A stretch of 64,000 bases of DNA from Hemileia vastatrix (Eukaryota; Basidiomycota; Pucciniomycetes; Pucciniales; Zaghouaniaceae). Made by a program: the position numbers and the translations under genes. Under the pieces are notes generated by a model. The model had not been told where the DNA came from. It made no database searches and worked only from the letters and a program-made list of their open reading frames with translations. This document shows positions 58,201 through 64,000 of this stretch, piece after piece. Position 1 is the first letter of the stretch, and each line of letters starts with the position of its first letter. Where the stretch lies: contig JASXTE010000039.1 in the NCBI GenBank assembly GCA_030280995.1, forward strand, positions 1-64,000, given 5' to 3'.

Positions 58201-61200
58201 AGATGAAATTCATCAGTTGACTGTCTAATTAATTTGCTGCTTCGATAGCATAACATGCTAACACAGAAAAACACATTAAATAACTTGTTACAGAATTATT
58301 TGAAAACTTGCTTTTCTTGATAATGAGATCACAAAAGGCAACTTGATCGATAGGCCTAAATCGCAAGAGCCTTCTTCGAAATTTGAGCCAATGATACGGG
58401 CTGAGTGAATTTGGAAAGACGTTCTTTCAAATGGCTGACTGTTTACATCAATGGAGTAGCTCAAACCATAGGCAATGGTGAAGGTAGAAAAATTAACCAT
58501 TCAAATTTAAGACAAATTCCAAAATGGAGAAAAGAGGTCGACTCAGACGTGGCAGTTGTAATGAATGCCAGTCACAAATTCAGACTAAGGCTTAGGAAGC
58601 CGCTTGTCCATATTCTTCAGAGAAAAATCCTTAATGCCCTCAACTGGGTAGGCTTGAAGAGAATAGTGCGGAAAAATTGAGTTCAGCTAACCACAAAGGG
58701 TTTATCGGAAAAATCCTATTTTAAGCTCATACGCAAAATCTCAATCAAGTAACCAGGAAGACTGGCCATTTGAGTGGACAATTAGCCCTGATGAAAGGTG
58801 CGGGGAGACAGAAAAGGTGGAAAGAAAGAAAAAAATTCAAAGGACATAGGTGAAAAAAAACAGTTAGTATCAATCGATGAATCTACAAGGACACCCTGAA
58901 GCTGTAAACAACATGGCAGCCATAACTGTTCAAAGGGTTGAATAATTAGGACAAAAAAGAGACAATAAAATATTAAATAGTATGACTTACCCTCAAGAAA
59001 GCCTAAGAATGATGATAAGGTGAACAAGCTGATCCATGGCGACAGCCGAACTGAAACAGTTACGACTTAAGTCACAAATGTGGCCGAAGGTCTAAAAGCG
59101 TCAAAGACCCAAGTCCGAGACAACAGCGCCTCGTTGAGCGGAACTAGTGCTCTCTCGTGACAAGCATTGATTTTAGGCTGTGAATGGGAAAAAAAAGGAC
59201 AACTTAACAATACAAGCTTGTAAGCTCATTGCCAATTCTTCACAACAGGACAACAGGACAGAAGGTTCTCTGAGTACTTCAGTCATTGTAGAAAATTCTT
59301 TTTCACCTCCAGACAGATAAGGGTTGAATAATTTTATTACAAACTTGTTAAAAGGTTTAACCTTCAAATCTAACAGGGTGGAAAAATGAATTGTTCTTGC
59401 CTTTAAATCTAATTAGAATGAATAATACGATTTTAAAGTGTCTTATAGTTTGTTAATTGACTGTTAATTCTATTTGAATGCACAACAACAGATGATGACC
59501 TGAGCGTTATTTACCTTTGAAAAGATCTATTGACCAGTGAGTTTGATATCATGTGATTTTTGGTCACAAATTGCATCCTCAATTGTATCCGGCTGTCGTG
59601 TGACTGTTTAGAAACGAGTTTCCAATTCAAATCGACCTTTGATGTGACCTCATCGCTAGACTCAGGTTCTTCTCGGCACATAATACCTCATTATCCGTTC
59701 GATTAAATTTGTACTGATGGAGAATTTTCATTGTGTTCAAAGTCTTCTTTACTTGTGGCAAAGATCGACTGTGTCTGACTTTCTGCAAAGACACACTTAA
59801 GCATAAATAATGATCTGAAATGATCTGAAATGTTCTGTGATATTGTCACAGTCGACTGCTCAGTTTCAGGACAAACATGATGCAATTGATTTTTCATGAT
59901 CTTGTAAGTTTGTTTTGTCCGCTACTTAATGATGCCTTTGATGTTCACGATGACATCAACAAATGTCCTTTGTTACCTCTAACAATTTTTCCAAGATAAT
60001 TCAAATGTCATTGGATGTTGTACATTTAACTTCTCCTTAGAATACAAGTGGTATTACAGCAATATTTTTCGAACTGTTATTCTGTTTTTCTGTTATTAGA
60101 GTCTATTTAGCCATTGAGAGCGACGACTCGACTAGATTATGCGATCAATCACATTTCTCGCTTGAAAAGGGTAACAATCAATCTCGATGATTTTTCAGTT
60201 GACAATTTGAACTGTTTCAAAGTTTCAAGTGCTGTGTCATTGTCACAAAAAGAACAGTCGATTCAGCTGAATTTGCATCGACTTGACAAGCCAATTCGCT
60301 GTTTAACTGTCAGTTGCATCTGTGAATCAATATGTGAACTTTAACTTCATTTACACGATCTTTACTTCTATGGTAGACATTTACTTGTAAATCATAGCTT
60401 GGCATAGTTTGAATTGTCCAATGGTAGGCTGAGTGCGTATTCCCTGAGTCTTGTGATATGGGTGAAAAATGGGCAAATGAAAAAGCCATTGCAATCTGAT
60501 GCAATCTGATCGGCAAATTCTGCCAAAGCCGAAGCTCTTGACCGCCTGTCTTTCCTTTCCTGGTCTCATTTTTCATCTTGCACAGTGAGAGAAAAAGAAA
60601 GACTTTAAAGGGCTCAAAGGGTTGAAACAGTTGTGACTCGAGTGGAAAAGTAAAAAGAATTTGAATGAGAGCCATGAAAAACTAGTGCCAACATTGTTAT
60701 CAGGATGATCGTCAAATGGACGAAACGACTCTTCACAATACATTCAACGTATTCAACATCAGCCCACATTGACATGTGACAAATGAATATTGTCGTGTCT
60801 CTAATTTGCGTCAACTTGGCAAAGGATAACGGACTGAGTTCAACATTCAGCAGTCAGCAGTCGATTGCATTTGCTGCATGCAACAAAGTTAAACTGGCCA
60901 AGCGTGATGATATGTAGATGAAAAGGGACACAAGGTGAGAGTGAAAGTGAAGTCAGTGCTGACCTTTAAACGAGCCTTAAACTTTGCCAAACCGGTTTGA
61001 CTATTGACCTGATCTTTCTTCTAGAAAGTGACTGGACAAAAAAGTCGGCTACTTGAGTCGGCTTTTCCTGCTACGAAAAACAGTTCATCACAAGAATCAC
61101 CATCTGCAAGACCAATCTGACCGATCGACAGTGAAAGTTAAGTTTAAAGGGTGAAAAGTGAAAAAATCAAAAATTGTTCAAATAAACTGCAAAAAACTCC

Positions 61201-61236
61201 AATAAACTCCAATAAACTCGTCCATTGAATGTGAAT
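52226..61236. other. 9-kb stretch without a supported gene
   Basis: Starts with the receptor's 3' flank. Two ATG frames were weighed. At 52613-52999 a basic 128-residue frame contains FKWLKEKYRREFRARKRS. At 60114-60344 a frame follows an acceptor-like TTATTAG. Neither shows a domain or signal peptide. From about 53 to 59 kb the plus strand is rich in A and G. I see no terminal repeats, reverse transcriptase or transposase motifs that could be defended. Confidence 0.4.
52613..52999 (+). CDS. Hypothetical basic protein, doubtful
   Basis: A 128-codon ATG frame about 390 bp after the receptor stop. It is rich in Lys, Arg, Asn and Gln, with no signal peptide, helix pattern or family match that I recognise. 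The composition mirrors the purine-rich strand, so chance is likely. Confidence 0.15.
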   Translation: MCAHDNRHGKFKRQQSKVTNSSNSQFSFIEGNQFKWLKEKYRREFRARKRSIVDLTCTTKDGDGVIQPNRNYSELIPREQLMSRPALQFQLLKDVGCGNSGNGNRQRNNQGKSKVQHKWSYRSIRKFQ

Positions 61237-62121
61237 ATGTCCAAAACTACAAGGAGTCGAGTAAGCATCGATCTTACTAAACGAGTCATCGAATCGGTGC
61301 TTAATCAAATAGAATCATCGGTTGAATCACAAGTTGACGAAGAAGATGTAAAAAAGGTCAAAAATGCGGATGGAATTGTTATTCGTGCCATTTTAAACTT
61401 TATGGAGGAAAATCCTTGCCTCGATATGAATAACAATGCAAATAACAGTGAAGCTATCATCAAAATAACTCAAAGCATAATGGAAACATTGAAATGGCGT
61501 AAAGAGTATCAATTGAGTACTATGTCGCCGGTCGATTTTCCAACTGCCTTTTACCAGCATGGATTCTACATGGTTTGTCGTGACTACTACAACGGAGACA
61601 CTGTTATCCTGGTCAAAAATGAAATGAAACATGAAAAAGTTTCTTCCGAATGGAACAAGATCATTGAACGTTTTATGATTTATTTCACTGAAAAAGTTAC
61701 TTGTCAGTACTTCAACCAAGGAAAAGACGTCACTTACTTGATGGACTTCACACAATTCGGCTACAAGAACATTGATTCTACTCTGTGTCTCAGTTTCTAT
61801 GAGTTAATTGGAAAGTACTATCCTCGACTCACAGTAGAAAATGCAGCTGTTGACATGCCATGGTACGCTAAGCCGGTGATGAAATTAACGATGAAGATCC
61901 TACCAGAATGTCTCAGTTCCAAATTCAAACTGATCAGCCGTAAAGAGCTTATGAATAAATTTGGCGAAAAAATGTCTCCCATTTGTTTCGGAGGATTGAA
62001 CGAGATGCAACAACCATTGGCACTTCCAGAGAGATTTGTGTCTATTCGAGAAATTGGACAGAAAAATGGAATTCCAGACTGCGACATCGAAAAGATGATC
62101 AAAATGATGGGATCAGAGTGA
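61237..62121 (+). CDS. CRAL-TRIO lipid-binding protein, MOSPD2-like
   Basis: An intact single-exon frame of 294 residues with a CRAL-TRIO (Sec14-like) domain. Recognisable elements in family order are MSPVDFPTAFYQHGF, DTVILVKNE, DVTYLMDFTQFGYKNID, FYELIGKYYPRL, NAAVDMPWYAKPVMK and SKFKLISRKEL, followed by a glycine-rich end (CFGG). The YLMDFTQ-to-VDMPW layout resembles the CRAL-TRIO part of motile sperm domain protein 2. The MSP domain and membrane anchor of MOSPD2 are absent, so this is a shorter, probably soluble relative. Binding of small lipids is expected from the fold; the ligand is unknown. The ATG at 61237 is the first methionine; TTG lies in frame upstream. No intron is seen, so a retrocopy origin is possible. 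Confidence 0.75.
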   Translation: MSKTTRSRVSIDLTKRVIESVLNQIESSVESQVDEEDVKKVKNADGIVIRAILNFMEENPCLDMNNNANNSEAIIKITQSIMETLKWRKEYQLSTMSPVDFPTAFYQHGFYMVCRDYYNGDTVILVKNEMKHEKVSSEWNKIIERFMIYFTEKVTCQYFNQGKDVTYLMDFTQFGYKNIDSTLCLSFYELIGKYYPRLTVENAAVDMPWYAKPVMKLTMKILPECLSSKFKLISRKELMNKFGEKMSPICFGGLNEMQQPLALPERFVSIREIGQKNGIPDCDIEKMIKMMGSE

Positions 62122-62163
62122 AATGATCTGTTGTCTAATGGCCAGACAAGCAATCTCGACCTC

Positions 62164-62205
62164 CGACCATCGACCATCGACCATCGACCATCGACCATCG
62201 ACCAT
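62164..62205 (+). repeat. Six perfect copies of a 7-bp repeat (cgaccat)
   Basis: Exact tandem array 42 bp after the CRAL-TRIO gene stop, followed at 62210-62231 by two exact copies of catctctatac. Probably in the 3' UTR or just beyond. Confidence 0.95.
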
Positions 62206-62631
62206 CGAACATCTCTATACCATCTCTATACGAAAACCTTGTCATGGCAATCAGTTTATCCATCGATGCAATCTTAGACAAGAAGCACAAAACAATTGAA
62301 AACCCAACCATTGGAAATCATCTACTTAGTTAAGAGCTACTCAAATTCCCCTCAAGTTCATCATGCAACAAGGTACACACATGGAGACAACTTGCATGCA
62401 ACATTTATAATTCTTTCTCCAGATCAATCAAAATGTACGTCAATCACTTTTGTCAGATTTTTTTCCTTACCGATGTTTTCTTTGCACATTCTCATTGTCA
62501 TTTATCTATATATCGTGGCTTGTCTTGTGTGTAATCCTTTCAACAATAATGATCTTTGTCCGTTGAAAAATGTATGACATTATGTTCAACCGATTGAAAT
62601 TAAACCCGCTTGTTCGCTTCAATGATCCTTC

Positions 62632-63284
62632 TCAATGTCCAGTGGTCTGTGAGTCAATGTTCATCGCTTTGCCCATACATTGCTGGAATTATAAGAATAT
62701 GAGAGATTAGGTCAATGCGAAAATATACTCACATGTAGCCACGTGTTTTTCTTCCATGCTTCGTTTAACTGTTCTTCGTGGTCAGATTGACCCTCAGGTT
62801 CTGTTGGCGAAGTTGTCGAGGTTGCCATCGAACTTGTCGCTTGTTGCTTGGAATTACTTCCAATCACATGACTTTGCATCCATTTGTACGCTTTTTGTCC
62901 GTACTTTGACAAACATCCAGCGAACTTGGCGGACACTTGTTCATCATTTTTGCAAATGATCCGTCGAACGTCGTTCTTACTCGCACTCGAAGGTGGAAAG
63001 AGCTCATTTTCACATTTTATTTGCAAGAGAAAAGCAATTTCTCCAGCCGAATGCCAAAAACAAAGATACACAGAATCTATCACATTTTCAGGTAAATTGT
63101 CACCTCTGCACCAAGATTCACTCAAATGATCAAGCGCATCACTTTCTTGTTCTACTGACGATGTTTTAGAAGAGTTTGTAGATTCAGTCAAGTTCGCTTG
63201 ATCCGTCAAATTCGGGGTTGATTGAATTAGAATGAAAAAAAACAATAAAACCGAGACGTGAACTTGGGAACTTTTCATTGTCAT
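62632..63284 (-). CDS. Secreted six-cysteine protein of unknown family
   Basis: Exon 1 (63284-62733) begins MTMKSSQVHVSVLLFFFILIQ, a clear signal peptide, then a short Ser/Thr/Asn-rich segment and a cysteine-bearing region (ESWCRG, VYLCFWHSAGEIAF, LLQIKCENELF, RRIICKNDEQ, FAGCLSKYGQKAY). A Ser/Thr/Pro-rich linker and EAWKKNTWLH follow. A GTGAGT donor and a 50-bp intron lead in phase 0 to exon 2 (62682-62632), QCMGKAMNIDS, ending at TGA. Mature length is about 175 residues with six cysteines. The first Cys spacing does not fit insect odorant-binding proteins. Upstream methionines (63326) remain possible starts. The family is not recognised. Secretion is inferred from the signal peptide. It lies about 470 bp upstream of, and divergent from, the RCC1L-like gene. 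Confidence 0.62.
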
Positions 63285-63753
63285 TCGCAAGGATAAACTG
63301 ATTATGATGATTCCTTTTCTCCTCATATTGCTGTCAATCAAGGACGGGACTCACCTGAGCAAATTGTACTCGGTCCACAGACTGCCGTGTTTTCTTTTCA
63401 TCAGATCGAAGCCAGGTGTCAACAAGGTTGATCGATTTCTACAGCAGCTTGAACAGTGTCTAATCTCATGTTGCTCGTCTCTGCTTTTTTAATATCTAAC
63501 GTATACAAATTGACAAAGTGCCTGACTCATGAGTTTTAGTTAGTTGGGCCCAAGTAATATTCCTTGTCAGTGTAGTCTAGTCCAATGATTTATTTGAACA
63601 ATAAGGATGAAATAAATAAAAATTGATTTCAGTGACTTTAAGAGATAAAAAATAAACTTTAAAATAATGTAAAACAACAAAAACATTTGTATTCGTCAAA
63701 ACGAAAAAATAAACTCAAGATGGTGCTGCCATCGTTGCAATCAAATCATCTGG
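63285..63753. promoter_or_regulatory. Divergent upstream region of the six-Cys and RCC1L-like genes
   Basis: The flanking genes diverge from this AT-rich stretch, which should contain both promoters. No coding sequence is supported. Confidence 0.35.
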
Positions 63754-64000
63754 ATGTCGTTTCGCCAGGCCACGTGTTTTTATTCTTCAATACGCGGCAT
63801 TAAGAAAATTTTTCGTCGAGAGTCTTCTTTGGAAGAACAGAAAAAACTAATTAATGACTATCTACCGAAGAAGTTGCTCAATAAAACCCGCATCTTCGCA
63901 TGGGGAAAATCTTTGACTGGTGCGTTAGGAATCAGAAAGTATATTGAACCAGAAAATGGTACAGATTCAATAATCCAACAAGTTTTGGCACCTGCAAAAC
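63754..64000 (+). CDS. RCC1L: RCC1-like mitochondrial protein, 5' part only (RCC1L/WBSCR16 type)
   Basis: The frame opens at ATG 63754 with MSFRQATCFYSSIRGIKKIF, rich in Arg/Lys and Ser and without acidic residues, as in a mitochondrial targeting peptide. It then reaches TRIFAWGKSLTGALGI, the first blade motif of an RCC1-type propeller (xxFxWGxxxxGALG), as in the mitochondrial RCC1L protein that helps mitoribosome assembly and mitochondrial fusion control. Only about 82 codons are present before the window ends. The assignment rests on one blade plus the targeting peptide. Confidence 0.65.
   Translation, partial: MSFRQATCFYSSIRGIKKIFRRESSLEEQKKLINDYLPKKLLNKTRIFAWGKSLTGALGIRKYIEPENGTDSIIQQVLAPAK

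Overview
The window is nuclear DNA of an arthropod. The evidence is a Hox gene with an arthropod Ultrabithorax-style amino terminus and an Abdominal-B-type homeodomain, short GT-AG introns (about 50-120 bp in the recognised genes), a DEG/ENaC channel, a chaoptin-like leucine-rich-repeat receptor and a eukaryotic tRNA-Glu. The compact introns and small secreted-protein families would suit a mite or other chelicerate, but that is inference, not proof.

Layout. 0.5-2.9 kb: Hox gene. 3.7-8.9 kb: a tightly packed block of a small secreted protein, NAF1 (H/ACA snoRNP assembly), proteasome alpha-2, a mitochondrial carrier of the SLC25A39/40 type, and FAIM. 9.6-11.6 kb: a five-exon single-pass membrane protein with EB/EGF-like cysteine modules. 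13.5-15.3 kb: a DEG/ENaC channel. 16-20.8 kb: three head-to-tail minus-strand genes for cystatin-fold secreted proteins that share one phase-0 intron and have lost the usual inhibitory motifs, with a tRNA-Glu between the second and third. 21-25.4 kb: mostly non-coding. 25.4-46.3 kb: a 20-kb region rich in polypurine and polypyrimidine tracts with no supported gene. It may be a giant 5' intron running from a GC-richer promoter-like segment at 25.5 kb to the receptor at 46.3-52.2 kb. 52.2-61.2 kb: little of substance. 61.2-64 kb: a MOSPD2-like CRAL-TRIO protein, a secreted six-cysteine protein and the start of an RCC1L-like gene running off the window.

Two things stand out. First, the Hox gene joins, by a phase-compatible GT-AG intron, an exon resembling the start of Ubx to an exon with an Abd-B-type homeodomain. 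Second, every recognisable gene between about 2.2 and 9.9 kb carries single-base frameshifts although its splice sites and protein conservation are intact, whereas genes further right, including a 5.9-kb uninterrupted reading frame, do not. That pattern fits a badly polished piece of assembly better than a row of pseudogenes. The genes do not form a pathway. The local logic is gene-tail packing (NAF1/proteasome and carrier/FAIM converge) and one tandem secreted family.
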